This document shows positions 26,623 through 35,686 of a stretch of DNA of 64,000 nucleotides, in pieces. Position numbers and translations under genes: made by a program. Origin of the DNA: Pedobacter sp. FW305-3-2-15-E-R2A2 (lineage in GTDB: Bacteria; Bacteroidota; Bacteroidia; Sphingobacteriales; Sphingobacteriaceae). The stretch's first letter is position 1; every line of letters starts with the position of its first letter. The notes beneath the pieces are model-generated. The model had not been told where the DNA came from. It worked only from the letters and a program-made list of their open reading frames with translations, and searched no databases. Location: assembly GCF_038446955.1 (NCBI RefSeq), contig NZ_CP151803.1, positions 7,502,001-7,566,000 on the forward strand, given 5' to 3'.

Positions 26623-27669
26623 ATGAAAAAGAAAATACGCTCGATAATTTGTATTAGTTCGTTATTAAGTTTAACTGTAATGCAAGCAATGGCGGGCCGG
26701 ACCTTTAATAAGTATTCGTGTAGCACTGTTGAAAATAAAATAAATTATTTCTCTATAGAGGATTACGAGGGGCAGGTAACTTTCCCCGCTGGTTTTGTTA
26801 AAGGAGATTATATTGAATTCTTGAAAACATCACCTATTAGTGCAGGAGCCTCAGGAAATTATGAAATATCGATTTCTTATGTCAGGAATAGTATGGCTGC
26901 TGCTGCAACTTACCTTGCCAGTGTTTCCCATAATAACTCCAATCTTTGGAGAGAAGTTGGTAGAGTGAATAGTAATGGTTATGCGAATAGTGGATCTGAT
27001 GGGCATAATTTTACCATTGATTTTAATACGCAATACGGTAGTCCCAGAATGAGGATCAGGGCAATTAATACTTTTGGAGATCCTGCAGCTCCTCTTACAA
27101 TAAACGTAAAAGTAAGGTCTATTAATGCCAATTCCGCCTGGACGGCTTTAAATGTAACAGGGAATGACCTGACTGTAAATAAGCTGCTTCCTATGACCAA
27201 TGATTGGAGTTTATATGTGGGAAACCCTTATAAAACTGATGGAGCTCAAATTGCCATAAAAGCGATTGAAAACGGAAATGTTGGTATAGGGATAGCTAAT
27301 CCGGATTCAAAGCTTTCGGTTAATGGCAATATAAGGGCAAAAGAAATAAAGGTAGAGACTGCGAATTGGCCGGATTATGTGTTTACTGATGCCTATAAAC
27401 TGCCTGCACTTGCTGATATAGAGAAGCATATTAAGGAAAAGGGACATTTACCAGAGATTCAATCGGCCGTAGAAGTAGAAAAAAATGGAGTTGACCTGGG
27501 AGAAATGAATGCACGATTATTAAAGAAGATAGAAGAGCTGACACTTTATGTAATTCAGGAAAACAAAATAAATCTGAAGAATACCCAAAGGCTGGAAGCT
27601 CAGGAACTTCAAATCAAGTTATTGATGGAGAAACTGGATTCTGTTAATCCTAAAAAAGCCAAAAACTGA
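26623..27669 (+). CDS. Secreted protein with a VGIG-x-x-x-P / LGEMN C-terminal tail (tail-fibre-like)
   Basis: The 348-residue protein has a signal peptide (MKKKIRSIICISSLLSLTVM) and a beta-rich N-terminal domain. A shared tail starts near residue 220: VGIGIANPDSKLSVNGNI, KVETANWPDYVF, GHLPEIQSAVEVEKNG, LGEMNARLLKKIEELTLY, then a short coiled coil. The tail is the same as in the next gene and in 45445-46098, and resembles trimeric tail-fibre or S74-like C-termini. It is probably a trimeric surface protein. It lies directly upstream of the Rhs gene, and the function is inferred only. Confidence 0.6.
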   Translation: MKKKIRSIICISSLLSLTVMQAMAGRTFNKYSCSTVENKINYFSIEDYEGQVTFPAGFVKGDYIEFLKTSPISAGASGNYEISISYVRNSMAAAATYLASVSHNNSNLWREVGRVNSNGYANSGSDGHNFTIDFNTQYGSPRMRIRAINTFGDPAAPLTINVKVRSINANSAWTALNVTGNDLTVNKLLPMTNDWSLYVGNPYKTDGAQIAIKAIENGNVGIGIANPDSKLSVNGNIRAKEIKVETANWPDYVFTDAYKLPALADIEKHIKEKGHLPEIQSAVEVEKNGVDLGEMNARLLKKIEELTLYVIQENKINLKNTQRLEAQELQIKLLMEKLDSVNPKKAKN

Positions 27670-27698
27670 TCTTCATGATAATCATCATTTAAAAAAAC

Positions 27699-28505
27699 AT
27701 GACTAAAATTTACATGTTAAGTGCTATGACACTGTTTTTTGTCCGATCCTTTGGGCAGACAAATACTTTTCCTGTAACTGGAAAGGTTGGTATTGGTACA
27801 ACAAACCCGCAGTATCAGTTACAAATGATCGGTGGTCATACAAACACTAACCTGAATCTCCATTATTATACTGCTGACCCATTACAACAGGCCCATCTTA
27901 CTTTGTGGGCAAGTGAACCTGGATGGACTTATACCGGTACAGGAATTGGAAACAATGTATATAATAGCAACTCTGCCAACGGAGTAGTAAGAATAAGTAC
28001 GGTAAGAGGAGGGTCTTACATGAGATTATTGGATCAGGAGATCAGATTGAATGTAATTGATCTTGAAGGGACAAATATTACTGCATTAACAGTAGATAAG
28101 GCCGGGAATATTGGAATAGGTACTGTTACCCCTAAAGAGAAACTATCTGTTCGAGGTAGGATCCGTGCGGAAGAGGTTAAGGTCGAAACGGCAAACTGGC
28201 CTGATTATGTTTTTGATGCTAATCATCAAATTTTATCTCTTCTGGAGTTGGAAAACTATATTAAATTCCATAAGCACTTACCTGAAATTCCTTCTGCTGC
28301 TGAAGTGAAAAAAGATGGAATAGCCTTAGGGGAAATGAACAAGCTACTGCTGAAGAAGATTGAGGAACTGACCTTATACCTGATTGAAAAAGATAAAGAA
28401 ATATCAGAATTGAAGAAGGAGCAATCTAAAATTGCAGATCAGGAAAGCCGGATCCATAGGCTTGAACAGCTGATACAACCAGTTAAAAAACAAGCTGGAT
28501 TATAG
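27699..28505 (+). CDS. Second secreted tail-fibre-like protein of the Rhs cluster
   Basis: The 268-residue protein has a signal peptide (MTKIYMLSAMTLFFVRSFGQ) and an immediate VGIGTTNPQYQLQMIG strand repeat. A middle beta domain follows, then the common tail (GNIGIGTVTPKEKLSVRG, KVETANWPDYVF, HLPEIPSAAEVKKDG, LGEMNKLLLKKIEELTLY and a coiled coil). The tail is nearly identical to that of the previous gene, while the N-terminal domains differ, suggesting a common assembly stem with variable heads. It is spaced 29 bases from its neighbours on either side and is likely in one operon with the Rhs gene. Confidence 0.6.
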   Translation: MTKIYMLSAMTLFFVRSFGQTNTFPVTGKVGIGTTNPQYQLQMIGGHTNTNLNLHYYTADPLQQAHLTLWASEPGWTYTGTGIGNNVYNSNSANGVVRISTVRGGSYMRLLDQEIRLNVIDLEGTNITALTVDKAGNIGIGTVTPKEKLSVRGRIRAEEVKVETANWPDYVFDANHQILSLLELENYIKFHKHLPEIPSAAEVKKDGIALGEMNKLLLKKIEELTLYLIEKDKEISELKKEQSKIADQESRIHRLEQLIQPVKKQAGL

Positions 28506-28533
28506 AAATGAACTTCAAAGACTAAACTATAAA

Positions 28534-31500
28534 ATGAAAAAGAAATTATTGCTCTCCACGCTACTGTTATGGCTTGCATCTGGTATGGTTTATGCCCAAC
28601 AACCTGATATTGAATTAAGCAGCTATACCAAACAGTCTGAAATCAGAGCGACAAAAAGTATTACACTTAAACCGGGTTTTCATATTCCTTTGGGCGACAC
28701 GGTTCGGATTTATATTGGTACAAATTTCCGGGAATGTGTAGACTTGCTTTCCGTTCCCAGTACTAATCAGAATTATATTTTAACGCGGACCTTTAAAGTT
28801 CCTGATGTCAAGACGGATGCTGATCTTAAAGTTCAGCGGAAGGTTTGTGACGAAAACCAAAGTATACAGTACTTTGACGGGCTTGGCCGTCCGCAACAAA
28901 CGATCAGCGTACAGGGAAGCCCGGCTTTCAGAGATATCGTCCAGCCAGTTGCTTATGATGCTTTTGGGCGGGAAGCTAAAAAATACCTGCCCTATGTTTC
29001 TACAGTTGCTGCCAGTAATGGCAGCTTTAAAGCTACAGCAATTGTTGATCAGGGGACGTTTTATACCAATCCAACTTTGCAGCTTGCTCCGGGAGTTGTT
29101 CCGATACCCTCAGCTGCTTTTTCAGAAACGAGGTTCGAGGCTTCCCCTTTAAACCGGGTGTTGGAACAGGGGGCGCCTGGTGCGGCCTGGCAGCTAGGTT
29201 CGGGACATACTCAAAAACTGGATTACGGAACAAACAATGTTGATGTAAATTATGCGACTACCGGTTTTGCAGTAAGGCTATACGCTGCCAATGCCGTAAT
29301 AACAGCTGGGCAGACCCATGAACGTACGCTTTCAGGAACCGGTTATTACGGGACTAACCAGTTGTATTTAACCATTGGTAAGGATGAGAACTGGGTAACC
29401 GCCGATGGAAAAGCAGGAACCACGGAAGAATATAAGGATAAAGAAGACAGGGTGGTACTAAAGCGTACCTTTAATAAAAATGGACTGGGTACTATAGAAA
29501 CCCTTTCTACTTATTATGTGTACGATGATCTCGGCAACCTGAGCTTTGTACTGCCTCCCGGTGCTGCGCCAGACGGAGTTACAGTTCCATCTCAGGCTAT
29601 TCTGAATGATTTCTGCTATCAATACCGGTATGATGGAAGAAAACGGATGATTGAAAAGAAACTTCCGGGTAAGGGTTGGGAATATATGGTTTACAATAAA
29701 CTGGATCAGGCTGTAATGAGTCAGGATGCCCTGCAAAAAGCAGCTGGCAAATGGTTATTCAGTAAATACGATGCGTTTGGCAGATCAATAATAACGGGGA
29801 TTATCAATAGTGTTTTGTCGAGGGCAGTCTGGCAGACTGATGTTGATGGGCAGGATACTTCATGTGCCCTTTGTACGTTATGGGAAGTTCGTGACGATAC
29901 CAATATCAGCTTAACGGGTACAGGGTATACCAACCGGACCCTTCCGAAGCATAACCTGGTAGAATACTATTATACGATCAATTATTTTGATAGTTATGAT
30001 TTCTATGGGAATAGTTTTTCAGGCCCATCAACCGGAGAAAGTAATTCGGTTAAAAGTTTAGCTACGGGAAGCAAAGTCAATCTGCTGGGGGCTGGGGCAA
30101 CACAATTAAGCACCATGCGGTTGAGCACAAGTTATTATGATGCAGAGGGTAGGGTACTCAGGACTAAAAGCCAGCATCATTTAATCGGAACTGATGAAGT
30201 GTTTAATACCTGGAATTTTGCAGGTGAATTAAAGGCCAGCAGCAGAAAACATACTACAGGCAGCACAGTGACTACAATTGCCAACAAATATGAATATGAT
30301 CATATGGGAAGAAAACTGGCTACCCTTGAGCAGATCAATACCGGTCCGGAGGTGGTATTGAGTAAGCTGAGTTATAATGAAATCGGACAGCTGCTGAAAA
30401 AAGAATTGCACAGTATCGACAATGGGATAAGTTATCTGCAAAACACCCAATACGGATATAATGAACGTGGTTGGCTGAGGAGCAGTACTTCCGGTCAGTT
30501 CAGCCTGATTATGAAGTACAATGATGGGGCTACACCACAATACAATGGAAACATTGCCAATCAGGAATGGGGAGCAGGAACCAGTTTAACAAATAAATTT
30601 ACCTATGGTTATGATAAATTAAACCGGCTAACCAGCAGCATTAGTACGGGAATTGTGATGAATGAGGTGCTGAGTTATGATGTGATGGGGAACATCAAGA
30701 CGATGAACCGGGATGGGGCGGGTCTTGGAACTTACAACTATGCAGGTAACCGTTTGACGAATATTAGTGGAGCTCCGCTGGTTACCGGAACTTATGTTTA
30801 TGATGCGAATGGGAATGTGACCACTGATGGACGGACGGGCGTGGTTCTAACTTACAATGTACTGAACCTTCCGGCTACTGCAAAAAAGACAGGAGTAGAC
30901 CTGGCTTATACTTATGATGCAACAGGAAATAAATTAAAGAAACTGAGTCTTGGGGTGGCGAGAGATTATGTTTCAGGAATAGAATACCAGAATGGGGTAA
31001 TAGAGGTGATCCATACCGAAGAAGGATTGGCCAGAAACAATTCAGGGACTTATAGTTATGAGTACAACCTGACCGACCATTTAGGGAATGTGAGGTTTAC
31101 TTTTAACCAACATCCAGATTCAAAGTTACTTCGGGGTTTACAGTCAGATAATTATTATGCATTTGGAAAGCGTAAAGTTGTGAGTGCGGGGCCGAATAAA
31201 TATCTTTATAACGGAAAGGAGGTTCAGGATGAGTTAGGAGAGCAGTACGATTATGGAGCCAGGTTCTATGATCCGGTAATTGGGAGGTGGAATGTTGTAG
31301 ATCCGCTTGCGGAGCAAATGAGGAGGTATTCGCCATATACTTTCGTATATAATAATCCATTACGTTTCGTAGATCCTGATGGGATGAAAGGTGATGATTG
31401 GGTTAAATATGAAGTGGATGGTAAATCATATGCGAAGTGGGATGATAATGTAACAGATCAGAAGAGTGCAACGGCTCTTTATGGAGAAGGTGCGCTGTAT

Positions 31501-32100
31501 GCGGGTAAAGATGGAACTGCCACCACTGCATCAGGATATAAAATCAATCTAAACTCAGATAAGACCTGGAGCTATAATCTTCCTCAGTTAGATGCCGGAC
31601 CTGCGGGACCATCAATTGGTGAGGCGGTTAAGGCGAATATGCCTACACTGAATATGGCAGAAGGAATTGCGACAGTGAGCGCCATTGCAGCCTCTGGTGC
31701 AGTAGGTGCAACTGAAAGCGCCGGAAACTTCTTGATAAATGGAATTGGAAGAAGGGCTGCCTTTGCGGAGGGTCTGTCTTCTGGCGGTGGATACAGTACA
31801 ATTTTTAGGGCAGTCTCTTCTGCGGAGGCAGACGATATTGCGCAATTTGGATTTAGAGTTATGAAGGGTGGATATGAATCAAAATTATTTGCTCCAACAT
31901 TAAGAGAGGCGGCGCAATTTGGTAAATATAACTATGGCTTAGATGGCATTCCCAACACCATAATGAAAGTACGGATTCCTAACAGTGTTTTAAACGGAGC
32001 TCATAAGTTTGTGGCAGATGGGATGAATGCAATTGATATTGCTGCGAAGAACTTGAGTAGACTAAAAGGCGTTCCATTAAATTATAGTCCAATTCCTTAG
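28534..32100 (+). CDS. Full-length Rhs-family polymorphic toxin (DUF6443, RHS core, putative ADP-ribosyltransferase-like tip)
   Basis: The 1188-residue protein has a signal peptide (MKKKLLLSTLLLWLASGMVYAQ without the last two residues), a DUF6443 region and YD repeats. The RHS core ends at DPDGM (residues 947-951) after YDYGARFYDPVIGRWNVVDP. Residues 952-1188 are a variable tip. Its end (IFRAVSSAEADDIAQFGFRV, FAPTLREAAQFGKY, IMKVRIPNSVLNGAHKF) resembles a common Rhs toxin domain with an ART-like Arg/Ser/Glu pattern; this is tentative. The Rhs shell probably encloses the tip until delivery. The immunity candidate begins 6 bases downstream. Confidence 0.85.
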   Translation: MKKKLLLSTLLLWLASGMVYAQQPDIELSSYTKQSEIRATKSITLKPGFHIPLGDTVRIYIGTNFRECVDLLSVPSTNQNYILTRTFKVPDVKTDADLKVQRKVCDENQSIQYFDGLGRPQQTISVQGSPAFRDIVQPVAYDAFGREAKKYLPYVSTVAASNGSFKATAIVDQGTFYTNPTLQLAPGVVPIPSAAFSETRFEASPLNRVLEQGAPGAAWQLGSGHTQKLDYGTNNVDVNYATTGFAVRLYAANAVITAGQTHERTLSGTGYYGTNQLYLTIGKDENWVTADGKAGTTEEYKDKEDRVVLKRTFNKNGLGTIETLSTYYVYDDLGNLSFVLPPGAAPDGVTVPSQAILNDFCYQYRYDGRKRMIEKKLPGKGWEYMVYNKLDQAVMSQDALQKAAGKWLFSKYDAFGRSIITGIINSVLSRAVWQTDVDGQDTSCALCTLWEVRDDTNISLTGTGYTNRTLPKHNLVEYYYTINYFDSYDFYGNSFSGPSTGESNSVKSLATGSKVNLLGAGATQLSTMRLSTSYYDAEGRVLRTKSQHHLIGTDEVFNTWNFAGELKASSRKHTTGSTVTTIANKYEYDHMGRKLATLEQINTGPEVVLSKLSYNEIGQLLKKELHSIDNGISYLQNTQYGYNERGWLRSSTSGQFSLIMKYNDGATPQYNGNIANQEWGAGTSLTNKFTYGYDKLNRLTSSISTGIVMNEVLSYDVMGNIKTMNRDGAGLGTYNYAGNRLTNISGAPLVTGTYVYDANGNVTTDGRTGVVLTYNVLNLPATAKKTGVDLAYTYDATGNKLKKLSLGVARDYVSGIEYQNGVIEVIHTEEGLARNNSGTYSYEYNLTDHLGNVRFTFNQHPDSKLLRGLQSDNYYAFGKRKVVSAGPNKYLYNGKEVQDELGEQYDYGARFYDPVIGRWNVVDPLAEQMRRYSPYTFVYNNPLRFVDPDGMKGDDWVKYEVDGKSYAKWDDNVTDQKSATALYGEGALYAGKDGTATTASGYKINLNSDKTWSYNLPQLDAGPAGPSIGEAVKANMPTLNMAEGIATVSAIAASGAVGATESAGNFLINGIGRRAAFAEGLSSGGGYSTIFRAVSSAEADDIAQFGFRVMKGGYESKLFAPTLREAAQFGKYNYGLDGIPNTIMKVRIPNSVLNGAHKFVADGMNAIDIAAKNLSRLKGVPLNYSPIP
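31243..31386 (+). repeat. Conserved Rhs core segment, copy 1 of 3 (others at 37395-37538 and 40138-40278)
   Basis: A 144-base segment coding QYDYGARFYDPVIGRW through DPDGM occurs in the full-length Rhs gene and at the head of two orphan tips. The first 60 bases are near-identical at the DNA level between copies 1 and 2; copy 3 is more diverged. Such a shared 5' block would let homologous recombination swap tips onto the full-length gene, as known for enterobacterial Rhs and CDI loci. Confidence 0.85.
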
Positions 32101-32106
32101 CCAATT

Positions 32107-32388
32107 ATGATAAGAGTAAAAGCAAGAATTAAATTGTATATAAATGGTCGTAAAACGCCATTTATGACGGGTTATAGGCCTCTATTTACTTTCGTTGGAG
32201 AGGTGAAGACGTCCGGGCAAATTACTTTGAAGGGTCGGAGTGACTTTCCTCCTGGAGATGAAGATATTGTCGAGATAGCCTTTTTGCATAGAGAGTTCTT
32301 AGGAGAAAATTTTGGTTTGGGCTCGAGATTTACTTTTGGTGAAGGTCGGGAACCTTTTGGAGAAGGAGTAGTTAAAGAACTTCTCTAA
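32107..32388 (+). CDS. Stand-alone EF-Tu domain III-like protein, probable immunity protein
   Basis: The 93-residue protein aligns along its whole length with domain III of elongation factor Tu. It has RKTPFMTGYRPLFTF (EF-Tu RHTPFF-x-GYRPQFYF), then a PGD turn and a final EGREPFGEGVVKELL (EF-Tu EGGRTVGAGVV-x-K-x-L). There is no GTPase domain. It begins 6 bases after the Rhs toxin stop codon, the usual place for a cognate immunity gene. It may neutralise the tip directly or mimic a host target (EF-Tu); both are inference. Fold assignment is strong; role is moderate. Confidence 0.75.
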   Translation: MIRVKARIKLYINGRKTPFMTGYRPLFTFVGEVKTSGQITLKGRSDFPPGDEDIVEIAFLHREFLGENFGLGSRFTFGEGREPFGEGVVKELL

Positions 32389-32463
32389 AGCCACCATCTG
32401 GATATAATAGATCTTTTAAATCTCAAGAAAGCATGTTTTAGTGCGTTTACATTAGAGCGCTTC

Positions 32464-32487
32464 CATAGCCTGGGTAACCGGGCTATG
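32464..32487. terminator. Hairpin between the immunity gene and the XRE regulator
   Basis: CATAGCCTGG-GTAA-CCGGGCTATG forms a 10-bp stem with one T-G wobble. It is followed on the plus strand by CTGTTTTACT and faces the 3' end of the minus-strand regulator. It may terminate both convergent transcripts and marks the left margin of the recombinase module. Confidence 0.55.
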
Positions 32488-32492
32488 CTGTT

Positions 32493-32837
32493 TTACTGAA
32501 AGGCCTGTTTGGTCTTAAAGTTCTGGATGTATGTATCAATGACATTGAACAGGATGCTTTTGGTCTCGGCATCCATTTTCTGGATGTCGTTAATGCGATC
32601 TACGATTTCTTTGTCATAGGAGGCATTTTCTCCTTCTCCGATCAGAAAATCCGTTGTAACACCAAAGGCCTTAGCCATTTTGGCAACCATTTCAATGGAT
32701 GGCAAGTTTTCATTGCGTTCGTACTTCCCTATGATCTCCCGGGAGGCGTTAATCTTTTTAGCCAGGTCACCCTGTGACCATCCTTTTTCCTTTCTAAGCG
32801 TGCTTATTTTGCTTCCGATGTTCAATGTATTACTCAT
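32493..32837 (-). CDS. XRE-family helix-turn-helix regulator
   Basis: The 114-residue protein has an N-terminal HTH_3 domain (residues 8-62: ISTLRKEKGWSQGDLAKKIN, REIIGKYERNENLPSIEMVA) and a helical C-terminal dimerisation tail (DRINDIQKMDAETKSILFNV). It is divergent from the SymE-like gene with 138 bases between their starts, so it probably represses that operon and itself. A 3' remnant of a similar regulator lies at 38593-38724, suggesting this gene type recurs between toxin cassettes. Confidence 0.85.
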   Translation of the reverse strand: MSNTLNIGSKISTLRKEKGWSQGDLAKKINASREIIGKYERNENLPSIEMVAKMAKAFGVTTDFLIGEGENASYDKEIVDRINDIQKMDAETKSILFNVIDTYIQNFKTKQAFQ

Positions 32838-32975
32838 ATATAGCCTCTGTTACAGTGGAAGTGTAAATATAAGAGAACTTAGGTGCATAAAAAAGTAAGG
32901 TATTATTTGTTTGAAAGAGAAATAGTTTATGGTTTTGAGGAACAAGTTACACATGCAGAAAACTTAAACTTTTTT

Positions 32976-33164
32976 ATGAACAGACAAATCAGTAAATCCG
33001 TGAAGTTGCAGCCCAAATACAGGGCATTGAGCCTAGGCCGTACTAAAATAGTACCTGAATTGAGAATCTCCGGTGTCTGGCTGGAATCCCAGGGCTTTCA
33101 TCCCGGGGATATGGTGGACATCCAGGTCCATAACGGAATGCTGGTCATTAAAGCCCTGGGGTAA
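32976..33164 (+). CDS. SymE-like SpoVT/AbrB-fold protein
   Basis: The 62-residue product from ATG 32976 ends with the SymE pattern: TKIVPELRISGVWLESQG, FHPGDMVDIQVHNGMLVIK. In E. coli SymE is an SOS-induced, RNA-regulated type I toxin or nucleoid-condensing protein. Here the gene heads a recombinase operon, so a DNA-binding accessory or regulatory role is equally possible. An upstream in-frame ATG at 32883 would add 31 unlike residues and is not preferred. Its stop codon overlaps the next start (TAATG). Confidence 0.7.
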   Translation: MNRQISKSVKLQPKYRALSLGRTKIVPELRISGVWLESQGFHPGDMVDIQVHNGMLVIKALG

Positions 33165-34783
33165 TGAACAGTTCCAAATTGCACAGTGATAACCCCGAGC
33201 TGTTAATCTACATCTCGGGGAAACTGCACATCACCATTCCCGGCGGCATCCGGCTCACCGGACTGGAACGGTTAAAAGTGACATTGAAGATCAGCCTCAA
33301 AGCTCAACCTTCCGGTATTGCATTCCGTCATCATCTGGACCTGTACAACAGCATCCAGACGGAGCAGATGATAGAGAAATCCGCAGAGGTACTTGACATC
33401 AGTACTTCGGAGATCAGCACTGTGATCAACCTTTTGTGCGGAGCACTGGAAAACTACCGGTCCGAACGCCTGGAAGCGATGAAGCCCAAAACCATAGAGA
33501 AAAAGCAGCTGAGTGATCAGGAAAGAAAAGCTGCAGTAGCTTTTCTGAAATCTCCGGGCTTATTGCAACGTACCGGGGCTGCGATAGCAGCCAGCGGACT
33601 AATTGGTGAAGAAACCAACAGTATGATTGCTTACCTGACTTATACATCGAGAAAACGGCATACGCCACTGCACCTGATGTGTCTTGGTGCCAGCGGCACC
33701 GGAAAGACCTGGCTTCAGGAAAAAGTGTCTGAGCTGATGCCTGAAGAAGATAAACTGGAAATCACTACCCTTTCCAGTAATGCCTTTTATTACTTTGGCA
33801 GGGAAGAACTGAAACATAAACTGCTATTGATTGAAGATCTGGACGGAGCAGAAAGTGTGCTGTACCCATTAAGGGAGCTGCAAAGTAAACGTAAGATCTC
33901 CAAGACCGTTACCCTGAAAGACAACAAGGGAAACCTGAAAACAGTAACCCTGAATGTAGAAGGGCCTGTTTGTGTAAGTGGCTGCACCACCAGAGAAGCT
34001 TTATATGAGGATAATGCCAACCGCTGTATCCTGCTGTATATGGATAACAGTATGGAGCAGGATAAAAAGATCATGGACTATCAGCGAAGACTCAGTGCAG
34101 GGCAGGTTGACCAGGGTGCAGAACAGCGGATCCGGACACAGCTTAAAAATGTGCAGCGCATCCTAAATCCTGTTACCGTTAAAAATCCACATGCAGTCTA
34201 TCTGCAATTACCTGAAGCAGTCTTTAAGCCCAGAAGGACAATGCTCTTACTATTGCTGTTTACCGAAACCATTACCTATTATCATCAGTACCAGCGGGAA
34301 CTGAAAACCGATACAGATACCGGAGAACAGTATATTGAAAGTACGATAGAAGATATTGAAGCCGCCTTTACGCTGCTGGAAGCAACGATCTTAAAAAAGA
34401 GTGATGAGCTGAACGATGCCTGCCGTGGCTTCTTTGAAAAACTGAAAGCCTGGTTAAAGGATCAGGATACCGAGAGCTTTTACAGTAAAGAGATCCGCTC
34501 TGCCCTGCGGATCAGCCCGAGCAGTATCAGCCGTTACCTGTATGAGCTGGAACGAATGGGCTATATCAAGATCGTTCGTGGCAACCGTTATAAAGGCTTT
34601 GAATATAAAGTACAGAGCTGGAATGACCTGGAAGTGCTTAGTACAGATGCCAAAACCCTGATTGCAAACATCCTTCAGGATATCCGCTCAGTAACCCGTA
34701 ACCCGGGAGTATCCCAGGGCCCTTATGGGTTACATAACAATCAGAAGATCAATAAGAAAGATGCTGTAACCCAAGGAAAGTAA
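33164..34783 (+). CDS. AAA/primase-helicase-like ATPase with C-terminal winged helix
   Basis: The 539-residue protein has a P-loop GASGTGKT (residues 175-182) and a Walker B LLIEDLDG (221-228). An Asn/Arg-rich sensor region (EDNANRCILLYMDNS) follows, and there is a C-terminal winged-helix segment (FYSKEIRSALRISPSSISRY, then LERMGYIKIV). The N-terminal 110 residues are unique. This architecture is seen in DNA-processing ATPases of mobile elements. It lies between a SymE-like gene and two recombinases in one coupled operon, so it may remodel DNA for the recombinases. The specific family is not recognised. Confidence 0.6.
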   Translation: MNSSKLHSDNPELLIYISGKLHITIPGGIRLTGLERLKVTLKISLKAQPSGIAFRHHLDLYNSIQTEQMIEKSAEVLDISTSEISTVINLLCGALENYRSERLEAMKPKTIEKKQLSDQERKAAVAFLKSPGLLQRTGAAIAASGLIGEETNSMIAYLTYTSRKRHTPLHLMCLGASGTGKTWLQEKVSELMPEEDKLEITTLSSNAFYYFGREELKHKLLLIEDLDGAESVLYPLRELQSKRKISKTVTLKDNKGNLKTVTLNVEGPVCVSGCTTREALYEDNANRCILLYMDNSMEQDKKIMDYQRRLSAGQVDQGAEQRIRTQLKNVQRILNPVTVKNPHAVYLQLPEAVFKPRRTMLLLLLFTETITYYHQYQRELKTDTDTGEQYIESTIEDIEAAFTLLEATILKKSDELNDACRGFFEKLKAWLKDQDTESFYSKEIRSALRISPSSISRYLYELERMGYIKIVRGNRYKGFEYKVQSWNDLEVLSTDAKTLIANILQDIRSVTRNPGVSQGPYGLHNNQKINKKDAVTQGK

Positions 34784-34786
34784 AAA

Positions 34787-35686
34787 ATGCAAGGCAGGCA
34801 AAATATAAAACTGAAAAACCCGCTTTATATAAGGCTGCAGGCCGGGTTTGACCGCTGGCTCCGGGTACTGAACTTTGAGGCAAGCAGTCCAAGGGACATG
34901 CCCAAAATGCTAACCAGCTTCCTGGTCTTTCTTGAAACAAAAGGCTGTAACAGCATATCTGCAGTGCAGGAAAGCGACCTGAAAGACTACCTGCAGGAGC
35001 TGTCCGAACGTCCAAACCAAAAGAAGGAAGGAAATCTGAGTAAAAACTACCTGCGTAAACACCTGCAGGTGATCCGTAAGTTCAGCCGTTACCTGTCAGA
35101 AAGCAATCAGGAAAGCTTTGAGGTGAAAGTACAGATCAAAGGTAAAAGCAGCAATATCAAATGTATCCTGAGTCCTGATGAGATTGCAAGGCTGTATGAG
35201 GCAACCGGAGAAGATAAACTGGGATTGCGGGATAAGGCTATGCTGGCGCTGTATTACGGATGTGGACTTAGAAAAAACGAAGGGCTGAGCCTGAATGTAA
35301 ACGATATCCAACTGGAAAAGGAATTGGTGTATGTGAGGAAAGGTAAAGGCTATAAGCAGCGCCTGGTTCCCCTTACCGGCAGTAATAAAACAGATCTGGA
35401 AAACTACCTGATCTACTCCCGGCCTTACCTGCTCAGCGGAAAACCGGAAGATGCCCTGCTGCTGAGTATTCAGGGCAGCAGGCTGGTTACTGTCTTTGAA
35501 CGGATCCGGAAGTTAAAAGGTAAAGCCAGGATCAGAAAGCAGATTGGGGCACATACTCTTCGCCATAGTATTGCTACCCATTTATTGCAGTCAGGAATGA
35601 AACTGGAACAGATCCAGCGGTTCCTTGGTCACAGCAGCCTGGAAAGTACACAAATCTATACCCATCTTGTACATGAACAGCTTTGA
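34787..35686 (+). CDS. Tyrosine recombinase with complete catalytic set
   Basis: The 299-residue XerC/D-like enzyme has a SAM-like core-binding domain (about 15-110) and a catalytic domain. Visible catalytic residues are Arg162 (GCGLRKNEGL), a Lys in the GKGYKQR hairpin (about 187), His256 and Arg259 (HTLRHS), His282 (LGHSS) and the nucleophile Tyr291 (TQIYTH). It should cut and rejoin DNA at a short inverted-repeat site. Its end overlaps the start of the second recombinase by 14 bases, suggesting the two act as a pair. Confidence 0.9.
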   Translation: MQGRQNIKLKNPLYIRLQAGFDRWLRVLNFEASSPRDMPKMLTSFLVFLETKGCNSISAVQESDLKDYLQELSERPNQKKEGNLSKNYLRKHLQVIRKFSRYLSESNQESFEVKVQIKGKSSNIKCILSPDEIARLYEATGEDKLGLRDKAMLALYYGCGLRKNEGLSLNVNDIQLEKELVYVRKGKGYKQRLVPLTGSNKTDLENYLIYSRPYLLSGKPEDALLLSIQGSRLVTVFERIRKLKGKARIRKQIGAHTLRHSIATHLLQSGMKLEQIQRFLGHSSLESTQIYTHLVHEQL

